Assembly: GCF_036867135.1 (NCBI RefSeq)
Contig: NZ_JBAJIJ010000001.1
Coordinates: 2,170,001 to 2,234,000, forward strand
Direction: 5' to 3'
Length of the DNA: 64,000 bases
Source of the DNA: Aeromicrobium sp. Sec7.5
GTDB taxonomy: Bacteria; Actinomycetota; Actinomycetes; Propionibacteriales; Nocardioidaceae
Shown in pieces: positions 31,761-41,013 of the stretch. The number at the start of each line of letters is the position of its first letter. The first letter of the stretch is position 1. The notes below the pieces were generated by a model that did not search any database, was not told the origin of the DNA, and was given only the letters and a program-made list of their open reading frames with translations. Both the position numbers and the translations under genes were made by a program.

Positions 31761-33224
31761 ATGCAGGAGATCTCGCGCCGCGGTCTGTTCCTCGGCGGGC
31801 TGGCGGTCGCCGGGACCGGCGCCCTGGCCGCATGCTCAAACGGGCCCGGGACAGCACAGACGAACTTCGCCACACCCTCACGCCTGCGGCCTCTCGCGGG
31901 CCAACGAGTGGTGCAGCACCAGCTGACCGCCAAGGCGACATCGCTGGACCTGGGCGGCACCACGGTCGACACCTGGGCGTTCGGTGACACCGCACCAGGG
32001 CCGCTGATCCGCGCCACAGCTGGTGACATGTTGCGGATCCAGGTCGACAACCAGCTTCCGACTGACACTACGGTGCACTGGCACGGCATCGCGTTGCGCA
32101 ACGTCGCGGACGGGGTTCCTGGCCTGACTCAGGATCCGATCGCTGCCGGCTCGTCGTATCTCTACGAGTTCACTGCTCCGGATCCCGGCACATATTTCTA
32201 CCACCCCCATGTCGGAGTCCAGCTCGACCGCGGCCTCTACGGACCGCTGATCATCGACGACCCCCACGAGCCGGGCGACTACGACTTGGAGTGGGTGGTC
32301 GTACTCGACGACTGGGTCGACGGCACCAGCCGCACCCCCGACGACGTGCTGGCCGACCTCACCGGCATGTCCGGAGACGACACGGGCTCCATGGGCGGGA
32401 TGGACATGGGCGGGATGTCGATGGGCGGCGACCCGCCCTTCGGTGACGCCGGCGACGTGACCTATCCCCACTACCTGATCAACGGCCGCGTCCCGACCTC
32501 CCCCGACGTGCTGCGTGGCAAGCCCGGACAGCGGGTCCGACTACGGATCATTAACGCCGGTTCTGACACCATCTTCACCCTCGCTCTGAGCGGTCACCGT
32601 CTCACCGTCACCCACACCGACGGGTTCGCGGTCCAGCCCCGGGACGTCGGTGCTCTCTACCTCGGGATGGGCGAACGGTACGACGCCACCGTCACCCTCG
32701 GCGACGGCGTGTTTCCGCTCATCGCGGCGCCGTACGGCAAGGAAGGCCAAGCCATGGCGCTGATCCGGACCGGATCCGGTGCCGCACCAGACCCCGCCAT
32801 CCAGATCGCCGAGCTAACCGGCCCCATCCTCCAGGGCGCCGACCTCCAGCCAACGCAGGCGTCACGACTCTCAACCAGGGAACCGGACTCCACCCAGATG
32901 GTGCATCTGAGCGGCCAGATGGCGCCGTACCGGTGGGCCATCAACGGAGCCCCCTACGGCGAGAACGACCCCCTCCTGATCAACGAGGGCGACCGGGTCC
33001 GCCTGGAGCTGATGAACATGACCCAGATGACCCACCCGATGCACATCCACGGCCACACGTTCGCGCTGCCCAGCGGGCTGAGGAAGGACACCGTCCTGAT
33101 CAAGCCGATGTCCTCGCTCGCGGTGGACCTGCAGGCCGACAACCCCGGCAACTGGATGACCCACTGCCACAACATCTACCACGCCGAGGCCGGCATGATG
33201 ATCGCCCTCAAATACCGGACCTGA
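31761..33224 (+). CDS. Multicopper oxidase, Tat-exported lipoprotein
   Basis: The 487-residue protein has a Tat signal (SRRGLFLGGLAVAGTGALAAC) ending in a lipobox Cys. The three cupredoxin domains carry all four copper motifs: HWHG (about 107), YHPHVG (about 147), THPMHIHGHTF (about 425) and MTHCHNIYHAEAGMM with the T1 Cys-His-Met. A Met-rich insert (MGGMDMGGMSMGG) near residue 210 resembles those of CueO/CopA cuprous oxidases. Likely role: oxidation of Cu(I) at the outer face of the membrane. GAGGAAACCC precedes the ATG. Confidence 0.93.
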   Translation: MQEISRRGLFLGGLAVAGTGALAACSNGPGTAQTNFATPSRLRPLAGQRVVQHQLTAKATSLDLGGTTVDTWAFGDTAPGPLIRATAGDMLRIQVDNQLPTDTTVHWHGIALRNVADGVPGLTQDPIAAGSSYLYEFTAPDPGTYFYHPHVGVQLDRGLYGPLIIDDPHEPGDYDLEWVVVLDDWVDGTSRTPDDVLADLTGMSGDDTGSMGGMDMGGMSMGGDPPFGDAGDVTYPHYLINGRVPTSPDVLRGKPGQRVRLRIINAGSDTIFTLALSGHRLTVTHTDGFAVQPRDVGALYLGMGERYDATVTLGDGVFPLIAAPYGKEGQAMALIRTGSGAAPDPAIQIAELTGPILQGADLQPTQASRLSTREPDSTQMVHLSGQMAPYRWAINGAPYGENDPLLINEGDRVRLELMNMTQMTHPMHIHGHTFALPSGLRKDTVLIKPMSSLAVDLQADNPGNWMTHCHNIYHAEAGMMIALKYRT

Positions 33225-33274
33225 CCCCGATGTTGGCAATTGGGCCACCAACCACATAGGGGCATGCTCATCTC

Positions 33275-35632
33275 ATGACCCGTGACACCGAGGACCGGAC
33301 AATGAACCCATCGCCTCAGCTTGTGAAGGACCCCGTTTGTGGCATGGACGTGGACAGTCTGACGACCGAGCACAGTCTGGAACACGAGGGTTCGACGTAT
33401 CACTTCTGCTCGGCGCACTGCCGGGCGAAGTTCGAGGCGAACCCGGGTGACTTCCTCAACCCGCCGACCGTGCCGACAGCCCCGGACGCTGAGGCGGACG
33501 GCGCAGTGGACGGAGCCGTGGAGTACACGTGCCCCATGCACCCGGAGATCCGGCAACCTGGACCGGGCGCGTGTCCGATCTGCGGTATGGCGCTTGAACC
33601 CGTCACGGTGACTGCCGACACCGGCCCCAGCCCCGAGTTGGCCGACATGACCCGGCGGTTCTGGATCGGCCTGGTCTTGTCGGTCCCGGTGCTCATCCTC
33701 GAAATGGGCGCCCACCTGGTTCCGGCGCTGGACGACCTGGTCAGTCCGACGGCCTCGACCTGGATCCAGTTCGTCCTGGCGACCCCGGTCGTGTTGTGGG
33801 CCGGCTGGCCGTTCTTCACCCGGGGATGGACCTCGGTACGCACGATGCAGCTCAACATGTTCACCCTGATCGCGATCGGCACCGGTGTCGCCTGGCTCTA
33901 CAGCGTGGTCGCCACGTTCGCGCCGGGCGCCTTCCCCGAGGCGTTCCGCAGTATGGGCGGCACCGTCGATGTGTACTTCGAGGCCGCCGCTGTCATCACC
34001 GTGCTGGTGCTGCTCGGCCAGGTTCTGGAGCTGAGGGCCAGGGAGCAGACCTCGGGAGCGATCAAGGCCCTCTTGGACCTCACCCCCAAGACCGCGCACC
34101 GGATCACCGATGACGCTGGCGAGGAGGACGTGAGCCTGGAGGTGGTGCAGATCGGCGACCGACTGCGTGTCCGCCCCGGCGAGAAGGTCCCCGTCGACGG
34201 CATCGTCGAGGACGGTCGTTCCTCCCTCGATGAGTCCCTGGTCACCGGGGAGTCCATGCCCGTCACCAAGACCACCGGCGACACCGTCATCGGCGGCACC
34301 CTGAACCAGACCGGGTCCCTGGTCGTCCGAGCCGACAAGATCGGCCGCGACACGATGCTGGCCCGCATCGTCCAGATGGTCGCCGAAGCCCAACGCTCCC
34401 GCGCACCGATCCAGCGGATGGCAGACCGAGTCGCAGCCTGGTTCGTGCCCGCGGTCCTCGGTGTGGCCCTGCTCGCGTTCATCGCCTGGGCCGCCATCGG
34501 GCCGGACCCCCGCCTGGCTCACGCCCTCATCGCCGCCGTGTCGGTCCTGATCATCGCCTGCCCCTGCGCACTGGGACTGGCCACACCGATGTCGATCATG
34601 GTGGGGGTGGGCCGAGGAGCCGGCGAAGGTGTCCTGATCAAGAACGCCGAGGCGCTCGAACTCATGGAGAAGGTCGACACCCTGGTCGTCGACAAAACCG
34701 GCACGCTGACCGAGGGACGCCCCTCGGTCACTCAGATCGTCGCGGCCCCAGGCTTCGACCGCGACAGTCTGCTCAGACTCGCCGCGGGCGTCGAGAGCGC
34801 CTCAGAACACCCCCTCGGCAGAGCAGTCGTGGAAGCAGCAAACGCCGCCGGCCTCACCATCCCAGAGGTCACCGACTTCGACTCCCCCACCGGCAAGGGC
34901 GCCCTCGGCACCGTCGAGAGCCAGCAGGTGGTCCTGGGCAGCGCGGGGTTCCTATCCAGCCACGACATGGACGCCACGTCCATGACCGAAGAGGCCGATG
35001 AACTCCGCGCCGATGGTGCCACCGCCATCTTCATGGGCGTTGAGGGGACCGTGGCTGGCATCTTCGCGATCGCCGACCCCATCAAGGACACCACCGCAGA
35101 CGCCCTGGCCGCGCTGCGGGACGAAGGGATCGAGGTGGTCATGCTGACCGGCGACAACCGGGTCACCGCTGAAGCGGTCGGACGACGCCTGGGCATCGAC
35201 CGGATCGAGGCCGAGGTCCTCCCCGACCACAAGAGCGACATCGTCAAGCAACTCCGCGACGAGGGACGAGTGGTCGCGATGGCCGGCGACGGCGTGAACG
35301 ACGCCCCCGCCCTGGCAGCTGCCGACGTCGGGCTGGCCATGAGCTCGGGGACCGACGTCGCGATGGAGAGCGCCGGAGTAACCCTGCTCAAGGGCGACCT
35401 GATCGGGATCGTGCGCGCCCGCAAGCTCTCCCAAGCCACCATGTCGAATATCCGCCAGAACCTCGTGTTCGCCTTCGCCTACAACACGGCCGGCATCCCC
35501 GTGGCCGCCGGAATCCTCTACCCCACCTTCGGGATGCTGCTCTCCCCGATCATCGCCGCCGCCGCCATGTCGCTGTCCTCGGTCAGCGTCATCACCAACG
35601 CCCTACGCCTACGAACGCGCAATCTGGGATAG
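33275..35632 (+). CDS. Copper-translocating P1B-type ATPase with YHS and heavy-metal-binding N-terminus
   Basis: The 785-residue P-type ATPase has an N-terminal YHS domain ([11 protein letters not shown]...[16 protein letters not shown]). A short metal-binding motif follows ([26 protein letters not shown]), then eight predicted helices. The metal motif is CPC ([13 protein letters not shown]), the phosphorylation site DKTGTLTEG, and the hinge [13 protein letters not shown]. The CPC motif points to Cu(I)/Ag(I) export. Start may be 33275 or the ATG at 33302. It lies 50 bp after the oxidase gene. Confidence 0.93.
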   Translation: MTRDTEDRTMNPSPQLVKDPVCGMDVDSLTTEHSLEHEGSTYHFCSAHCRAKFEANPGDFLNPPTVPTAPDAEADGAVDGAVEYTCPMHPEIRQPGPGACPICGMALEPVTVTADTGPSPELADMTRRFWIGLVLSVPVLILEMGAHLVPALDDLVSPTASTWIQFVLATPVVLWAGWPFFTRGWTSVRTMQLNMFTLIAIGTGVAWLYSVVATFAPGAFPEAFRSMGGTVDVYFEAAAVITVLVLLGQVLELRAREQTSGAIKALLDLTPKTAHRITDDAGEEDVSLEVVQIGDRLRVRPGEKVPVDGIVEDGRSSLDESLVTGESMPVTKTTGDTVIGGTLNQTGSLVVRADKIGRDTMLARIVQMVAEAQRSRAPIQRMADRVAAWFVPAVLGVALLAFIAWAAIGPDPRLAHALIAAVSVLIIACPCALGLATPMSIMVGVGRGAGEGVLIKNAEALELMEKVDTLVVDKTGTLTEGRPSVTQIVAAPGFDRDSLLRLAAGVESASEHPLGRAVVEAANAAGLTIPEVTDFDSPTGKGALGTVESQQVVLGSAGFLSSHDMDATSMTEEADELRADGATAIFMGVEGTVAGIFAIADPIKDTTADALAALRDEGIEVVMLTGDNRVTAEAVGRRLGIDRIEAEVLPDHKSDIVKQLRDEGRVVAMAGDGVNDAPALAAADVGLAMSSGTDVAMESAGVTLLKGDLIGIVRARKLSQATMSNIRQNLVFAFAYNTAGIPVAAGILYPTFGMLLSPIIAAAAMSLSSVSVITNALRLRTRNLG

Positions 35633-35751
35633 GCGACTCGCCCAGCTCAGGCTGAGGGCTGTTCGTCGGACGCACAGTCCCCGACCCGGTCTCAGCTGGA
35701 GGTTCGATCGCGCCCGGGCGGCTGAGGCTTTCCGCCGGGGGCCGGCGGCGG
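35633..35751. other. Short gap between the ATPase and recombinase genes
   Basis: This is a convergent intergenic region of about 120 bp. GC-rich short palindromes (GCCCAGCTCAGGCTGAGGGC) are present but there is no T-tract and no clear terminator. Confidence 0.4.
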
Positions 35752-36759
35752 TCATAGTCCGAGGTCCTTGCTTGAGGTCGTGGCGAGCGCCTCCATGGGT
35801 CGGATGTAGCGGTTGACGAGGACGGAGATGTCTTTGTGGCGAGTTTGGGTGGCGATCCGGTGGAGTGGGACACCCGCGAGTGCTGCTTTGGTGGCGTGTC
35901 CGGCGCGTAGGGAGTGGGCGGTGATCCGGGTTCCATCGAGTCCAGCCGCGATGGCGCGTTCTCGGAGCATCCGGGCCACGACGTGGTTTCCGAGCGGCTG
36001 GTCGCTGATGCGGCTGCACCAGATCCGCGAGAACAGCGGGCCTGGCTGGTGGCCTCGGACCCTGAGCCACGCGCCTAGTGCGGCGACGGGGTCGGTGGCC
36101 GCGTGGCTGCCGTGGGCCACGGCCACGACCTGACCTTGACCCTCCTGGTCGGTCTTGGAGTGCCGGATGCTGAACAGGATGCCGCCCGGTTTGGTCTCGA
36201 CGTCGGCCAGGGTGAGGGCGACCAGTTCGGAGCCGCGCATGGCTGAGGCGTAGCCGAGCAGGATGATCGCGGCGTCGCGTGCTCCGATGGGGGTGCTGCG
36301 GTCGATCGCGGTGATGATCTGGCGGATCTCGGGGACGGTGAGCGGCCGCGCGAGGCGCCGCGGTGCGGTGCCATAGGTGCGGCGCAGGCCGAGGCGGACC
36401 TGGCGGACGAGCTCGTCCTCGGCTGGGTTGGCCAGGTCGCGCTGGCGGTGCATGTGCCGGATGGCGGTGCAGGCCATGTTGAGGGTGGCCACCGCGGTGC
36501 CGGTGGCGGCGCGTTCGACCAGGTAGGCGGCCAGCGCATGGGGGTCAGCCGGGAGCGCAGGGATACCTCGGCCTGCGCACCAGCGTTGCCAGACCCGCCA
36601 GGTGTGGGCGTAGAGGATGCGGGTGGATTCGGCATGGGCGGCGTCGAGCGCGGCAGCGATCCGCACTGCGTCGTCCACGGTCAGACCAACTGGGAGATCC
36701 TCCGAACGGCGTGAGGAGGACACGGTCACGGTGCGTGCGAGGGCGAGGGTGGTGGTCAT
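35752..36759 (-). CDS. Tyrosine recombinase/integrase, internal copy
   Basis: The 335-residue recombinase has an N-terminal SAM-like core-binding domain (about 25-115) and a catalytic domain. Its residues are Arg in YASAMRGSELVAL, Lys in RHSKTDQEG, His-x-x-Arg in AHSLRAGHAT, His in ATQTRHKDIS and Tyr in VNRYIRPME. It is a clear paralogue of the recombinase at 52692-53717: both end TSS(K/R)DLGL, with similarity along the whole length. No tRNA lies beside it, so it may mark an older integration or serve another site. Confidence 0.93.
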   Translation of the reverse strand: MTTTLALARTVTVSSSRRSEDLPVGLTVDDAVRIAAALDAAHAESTRILYAHTWRVWQRWCAGRGIPALPADPHALAAYLVERAATGTAVATLNMACTAIRHMHRQRDLANPAEDELVRQVRLGLRRTYGTAPRRLARPLTVPEIRQIITAIDRSTPIGARDAAIILLGYASAMRGSELVALTLADVETKPGGILFSIRHSKTDQEGQGQVVAVAHGSHAATDPVAALGAWLRVRGHQPGPLFSRIWCSRISDQPLGNHVVARMLRERAIAAGLDGTRITAHSLRAGHATKAALAGVPLHRIATQTRHKDISVLVNRYIRPMEALATTSSKDLGL

Positions 36760-36850
36760 GGCCGGGTTGTACCGGCGGACGTCGCACTCCCCCGGCCCGG
36801 ACCAGGAGGACGGCCAGAAGCGCGGCGCTGGTGCTTACGTCGGTAAGCGC

Positions 36851-36871
36851 TGACTTTTCGATGACGCGTCA
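36851..36871. promoter_or_regulatory. Conserved TGAC-N13-GTCA element upstream of recombinase 1
   Basis: TGACTTTTCGATGACGCGTCA lies 92 bp before the recombinase start. A nearly identical element (GCTGACTTT-N3-GATGAC-N2/3-GTCAA) sits 89 bp before the other recombinase. Conservation outside the coding region suggests a recombinase binding site or control element. Confidence 0.6.
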
Positions 36872-36987
36872 AATCCGAGCACCGATCAGGCCGAGTCCCG
36901 CCGCCTTGGCCCGGACATGGACGGCGCGCCTCGGAGGGCCCGAGACGTCGGCTCCGACCGTGTAGCGATGAGACTACAGTCGTCCGG

Positions 36988-37866
36988 ATGGGATGGATGA
37001 TCAGCTCGGCTGGCCTGTTCGTTGTCCTGGTAACACTGTGGGACATCTTCCACACCCTGTGGCACCCCGGCGGGTTCGGCCGGCTCTCCCAGTGGGTGTT
37101 CCAGCTCGTGTGGCGGGTCACCAAGCACGTGGTGCCCAGCCTCACGCGGCAGCTCGCTGGGCCCATCGGCATCCTCGGGGTCGTGATGCTGTGGACCGGT
37201 CTGATGGTGATCGGCTGGACGCTGGTCTATCTACCCCACATGCCCGAGGGCTTCTACTTCGGATCCGCACTCAGCCCCGAGCAGTCTTCCGACGCGTTGG
37301 CTGCGCTGTACCTGTCGTTGGTCACCCTGGCAACGCTCGGCTTCGGCGACGTCACCCCGGCTGACCCTGGCCTGCGCCTACTGACACCCTTCGAGGCCTT
37401 GCTCGGGTTCGTCCTCTTGACCGCCGCCATCTCCTGGATCCTGCAGGTCTACCCCGCCTTGGGCAGGCGCCGTTCAGTCGCGAAGCGGTTGAGCATTCTG
37501 CGCTCCGGCCAAGCGACGGACGTCGTGGCCGGCGGAGAGCCCTGCGTCGCCAGCCGCATGCTGGAAGCCGTGACTGAGGGCGTGATCCAGGTCGAGACAG
37601 ACCTCCTGCAATATGCCGAGTCGTACTACTTCCTCGAGGAGGAGGAAGAGATGTCGCTGGCCGCGACCCTCCCCTACGCGCTGGAGATGGTGGACGCCGG
37701 AAGGGCGTCATCCTCGCGGGAGGTGCGCCACGCAGCCGAGATGCTCGCTGCGGCCGTCGAGAGCCTCGCAGGGAGGGTGGACCGCGCCTACCTCGGGACC
37801 GGGTGCCCGACCCCGGAGGTGCTCGCGTCCTACAGCTCCGACCACGGGTTCGGTCGGCACGCATGA
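36988..37866 (+). CDS. Two-helix potassium-channel-like membrane protein
   Basis: The 292-residue protein has three to four hydrophobic helices. The last two flank a pore loop with filter VTLATLGFGDVTPADPG (TLGFGD in place of the usual TVGYGD). The soluble C-terminal half is helical and lacks an RCK or cyclic-nucleotide domain. LGFGD filters occur in K+-channel-like proteins of uncertain selectivity. It is 28 bp upstream of a CPA-type antiporter gene, suggesting co-transcription and a role in ion balance. Confidence 0.82.
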   Translation: MGWMISSAGLFVVLVTLWDIFHTLWHPGGFGRLSQWVFQLVWRVTKHVVPSLTRQLAGPIGILGVVMLWTGLMVIGWTLVYLPHMPEGFYFGSALSPEQSSDALAALYLSLVTLATLGFGDVTPADPGLRLLTPFEALLGFVLLTAAISWILQVYPALGRRRSVAKRLSILRSGQATDVVAGGEPCVASRMLEAVTEGVIQVETDLLQYAESYYFLEEEEEMSLAATLPYALEMVDAGRASSSREVRHAAEMLAAAVESLAGRVDRAYLGTGCPTPEVLASYSSDHGFGRHA

Positions 37867-37894
37867 TGACGGAGGCTCCGGGAACGGCTCTTCC

Positions 37895-39133
37895 ATGACC
37901 CTCGATGTGCTGCTCATCGCGGTCGGTGCGCTCGGTGTGCTGGTGGCAGCCTTGTCTGCGCGCATCAGGCGGCTGCCGCTGTCCGAGCCGCTCCTGGCGT
38001 TGGTGGTAGGCGTGTTGCTCGGCCCCGAGGTGTTCGGTGCCTTGCCTCTGCCACCGATCACCGCCGAGCAGGGGGTCGTTCACGACGCGACCCGGGTCCT
38101 CCTGGTGATCTCGGTGATCGGGGTCGCGCTGCGCTACCCCTTCGGTTCGGTGCGCTCACAGCTGCGGCCGGTCGTGATCCTGCTGTTGGTGGCACTGCCG
38201 GCCATGGCTCTGATCTCCACGGGCCTGACCGCCGGCATCCTCGGAGTCGCGCTGGGAGCTGCGCTGATGCTCGGTACGGCGATCTGCCCTACCGACCCGG
38301 TCCTGGCATCCAGCGTGGTCACGGGCAAGCCCGCCGAGGAGGACCTGCCCTCACGTGATCGGCAGATCCTCTCCTTGGAATCGGGCGCCAACGACGGTCT
38401 CGCGCTGCCGTTCGTGCTCGCCGCTGTGGCCCTCGCGGGACCCATGACCGCGGGGGAAGCCGTGGCCGAGGCGCTGTGGCAGGTGCTGGGCGCGGTCGCC
38501 CTCGGGGTGCTCGCCGGTTGGCTCGGCGGTCGCGCCTTGCGGGCCGGCGAGCAGCATGGGGCGACGTCCCACGGCCCGATGCTGCTGTTCACCGTCCTGC
38601 TCGCCCTGCTCGTGCTAGGCCTGTCGGGCGTGCTCCACCTCGACGGTGTCCTGGCCGCCTTCGTGGCCGGTCTCGCCTTCAACCTGACCAGCACCGGCAG
38701 CGAGCGGACGGCGGACCTGGAGATCGACGAGGCGGTGAACCGGTTTGCGGTCCTTCCGATGTTCGTCCTGCTAGGCGCCACCCTTCCGTGGACTGCGTGG
38801 GACGAGCTGGGCTGGGCCGGAATCCTTCTCAGCCTCGCCGTGCTCCTGCTGCGTCGAATCCCCGTACTGCTACTGCTCAAGCGTCCGCTCCACCTCGGCT
38901 GGCCGGACGCGCTGTACCTGGGTTGGTTCGGACCGGTCGGTGTCTCGGCCGTGTTCTACCTGACCCTCGAGGCCCAGGAGCTCGATCTACCCGACATCGT
39001 CCTGGGCGCCGGGATCATGATCGTGGTCGCGAGCACCGCGGCCCATGGCCTGACGTCCACGGACGGACGCCTGCTCTACCGACGCCTGACGAGCGAGACC
39101 ACAGCCGGGCAGGAGCACCAGGCATCCGGGTGA
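37895..39133 (+). CDS. CPA1-type cation/proton antiporter
   Basis: The 412-residue integral membrane protein has about 12 helices, with ALMLGTAICPTDPVLASSVVTG (the DP-containing ion site) and SLESGANDGLALPFVLAA (the ND site). No C-terminal RCK domain is present. The DP/ND pattern marks Na+ or K+/H+ exchange. The ATG at 37895 is chosen as the first that leaves a helix N-terminus; the frame extends upstream inside the channel gene without similarity. Confidence 0.88.
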   Translation: MTLDVLLIAVGALGVLVAALSARIRRLPLSEPLLALVVGVLLGPEVFGALPLPPITAEQGVVHDATRVLLVISVIGVALRYPFGSVRSQLRPVVILLLVALPAMALISTGLTAGILGVALGAALMLGTAICPTDPVLASSVVTGKPAEEDLPSRDRQILSLESGANDGLALPFVLAAVALAGPMTAGEAVAEALWQVLGAVALGVLAGWLGGRALRAGEQHGATSHGPMLLFTVLLALLVLGLSGVLHLDGVLAAFVAGLAFNLTSTGSERTADLEIDEAVNRFAVLPMFVLLGATLPWTAWDELGWAGILLSLAVLLLRRIPVLLLLKRPLHLGWPDALYLGWFGPVGVSAVFYLTLEAQELDLPDIVLGAGIMIVVASTAAHGLTSTDGRLLYRRLTSETTAGQEHQASG

Positions 39134-39158
39134 GGGCGCTCGTGCCAAGATCGGGGAC

Positions 39159-39524
39159 ATGGCTATCGACCCGCGAGGCGCCGACCTGAAGCGCTATCTC
39201 CAGGAGGACGCCGGCGGACCGGTCGTGATGCTGAATCTGTTGCGGTTCGCCGAAGGCGGTCGCGACCTATACGACCAGTACGCCCGAGCTTTGGAGACGA
39301 CGTTCCTCCCGCGATACGGCGGTGAAGTCCTCTTCGCGGGCGATGGGTCGACGTCGCTCGTCGCCGAGACGGGACAGAGCTGGGACGCCGTCCTGCTAGT
39401 GCGCTACCCCTCGCGAGATGCGTTCACCCGGATGGTCGCCGATCCGGAATACCAGGAGGTGACTGACCTCAGGAGCCGAGCGCTGACCGAGGCGGTTCTT
39501 CAGTCGACGACTCCATGGGCCTGA
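39159..39524 (+). CDS. DUF1330 domain protein
   Basis: The 121-residue ferredoxin-like alpha/beta-barrel protein has GGPVVMLNLLRFAEGGRDLYDQYARALETTFLPRYGGEVLFAG, then WDAVLLVRYPSRDAFTRMVADPEYQEVTDLRSRALTEAVLQST, the DUF1330 signature. Function is unknown. It lies 25 bp after the antiporter gene and converges on the nuo-like operon. Confidence 0.88.
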   Translation: MAIDPRGADLKRYLQEDAGGPVVMLNLLRFAEGGRDLYDQYARALETTFLPRYGGEVLFAGDGSTSLVAETGQSWDAVLLVRYPSRDAFTRMVADPEYQEVTDLRSRALTEAVLQSTTPWA

Positions 39525-39585
39525 ACCGCTGCGGGTGCGGTTGACGACTCCCGTGCGACCCCGGCGGGTTGGGACGGCCCCTGGC

Positions 39586-41007
39586 TCAGGTGATGATCTG
39601 CCACAGCAGTCCTGCGCCGATGCCGAGCAGGACGCTGAGGAGCGCTGTGACCGCAGCCGCGGATGCTGAGAAGACCTTCGGCGCGAAGACTGTGCGTTCT
39701 CCGGACTCCGCAACCTCGCCGGACGGTCGTTGGCTATAGACCGGTGCGATCCAGCGCAGGTAGTAGAACAGGCTGGCCACGGTGTTGACGAAGACGGCTA
39801 CGACGAGCCAGGGATGGCCCGCGTCCCAGGCGGCGGCGGTCGTGGTGAGCTTGCCCGCGAAGACGATGGTGGGCGGGGTCCCGACCAGTCCGAGCAGGGC
39901 GACCACCAACGACGCTCCCAGCCAGGGATGCGTCCGACCCATGCCCCGGTAGGAGTCGAGGTCTCTGTGCACGGGCAAGGCAGTGGTGACTGCGAAGGCG
40001 GACAGGTTGGTGATCGTGTAGCCGGCGAGGTACAGCAGCAGTGACGGGAGCGCGAGGTCGGTGCGGCCGGCGACTGCGACGGGGACGAGCAGGTAGCCGA
40101 CCTGGCTGACGGTGGACCAGCCGAGCAGCCGTCGGGGGTCGGTCTGCCAGTAGGCGGCGAGGTTGCCCAGCGTCATGCTGGCCACGGCCAGCAGCCCGAC
40201 CAGGAGCGGCCAGGGCAGGGTGTCCGGGAGCGTTGCGACGAGTCGGTAGGCGGCGATCACGGCGCCGATCTTGGGAATGGTGGTGAGGAAGGCGGCGACT
40301 GCTCCCCCGGCACCTTGGGCCGCGTCCGGCACCCAAAAGTGGCCGGGGACCCCGCCGGCCTTGAACATCAGCCCGCCCAGCACGGCGACGACACCTGCGG
40401 CCACCGCCCCGGCCGGGGCGTCAGCGAGACGACGTGTGAGGTCGGCGTACGAGGTGGTGGCAGTAACGCCGTAGAGGATGGTGACGCCGGCCAGGAGCAG
40501 GATGCCGAACAGCGCACCGATGAGGTAGGTCTTCAATGCTGCCTCGGCGGCCTGCGGGGTGCGCGCGATGCCGATCAGCCCGTAGAGCGGGATGCTGGCG
40601 AGCAGGAACCCGACGGCCACGATGAGCAGGTCGTCAGCGCCGGCGAGGATGAGCGTGCCGGTCGTGGCGAACAGCATCAGGGCGTAGGTCTCGCTCTCTC
40701 GGGGCGAGCCATCGATCTCGTCGGAGGCCAGGACCAGGACAACGAGGGCGCCGAGAGCGGCCACGATCCGTGCGACGCCCGTGGTCACATCGACCGCGAA
40801 GGTGCCTTCCATCGCCATCTCCGCCGGACCCGCGAAACTGGTGGCAGCCGCGGTCGCTGCCGCGAGGAGGGCCACCGCCGCCACGACACGCGTGACCCAC
40901 TGACGGTCGCGCGCGAGGAAGGATCCACTGAGCAGCACGACGAGCCCGCCGAGGAACAGGATGATCTCGGGCAGGAGCAGCAGTGGCCGCATCTCCATCG
41001 AACCCAA
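39586..41007 (-). CDS. nuoN: NuoN-like proton-translocating subunit
   Basis: The 473-residue, about 14-helix antiporter-like subunit is begun at TTG 41007, with GGGAGG 9 nt upstream. The pump lysines are kept (LMFKAGGVPGHFWVPD, FLTTIPKIGAVIA). The conserved Glu of the fifth helix is missing, since the usual LELLSLPLY reads FLLASIPLY. It is the last gene of an eight-gene operon. Its complex I-type membrane arm is encoded here without NADH-oxidising subunits. Confidence 0.92.
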   Translation of the reverse strand: MGSMEMRPLLLLPEIILFLGGLVVLLSGSFLARDRQWVTRVVAAVALLAAATAAATSFAGPAEMAMEGTFAVDVTTGVARIVAALGALVVLVLASDEIDGSPRESETYALMLFATTGTLILAGADDLLIVAVGFLLASIPLYGLIGIARTPQAAEAALKTYLIGALFGILLLAGVTILYGVTATTSYADLTRRLADAPAGAVAAGVVAVLGGLMFKAGGVPGHFWVPDAAQGAGGAVAAFLTTIPKIGAVIAAYRLVATLPDTLPWPLLVGLLAVASMTLGNLAAYWQTDPRRLLGWSTVSQVGYLLVPVAVAGRTDLALPSLLLYLAGYTITNLSAFAVTTALPVHRDLDSYRGMGRTHPWLGASLVVALLGLVGTPPTIVFAGKLTTTAAAWDAGHPWLVVAVFVNTVASLFYYLRWIAPVYSQRPSGEVAESGERTVFAPKVFSASAAAVTALLSVLLGIGAGLLWQIIT

Positions 41008-41013
41008 GGCCGG

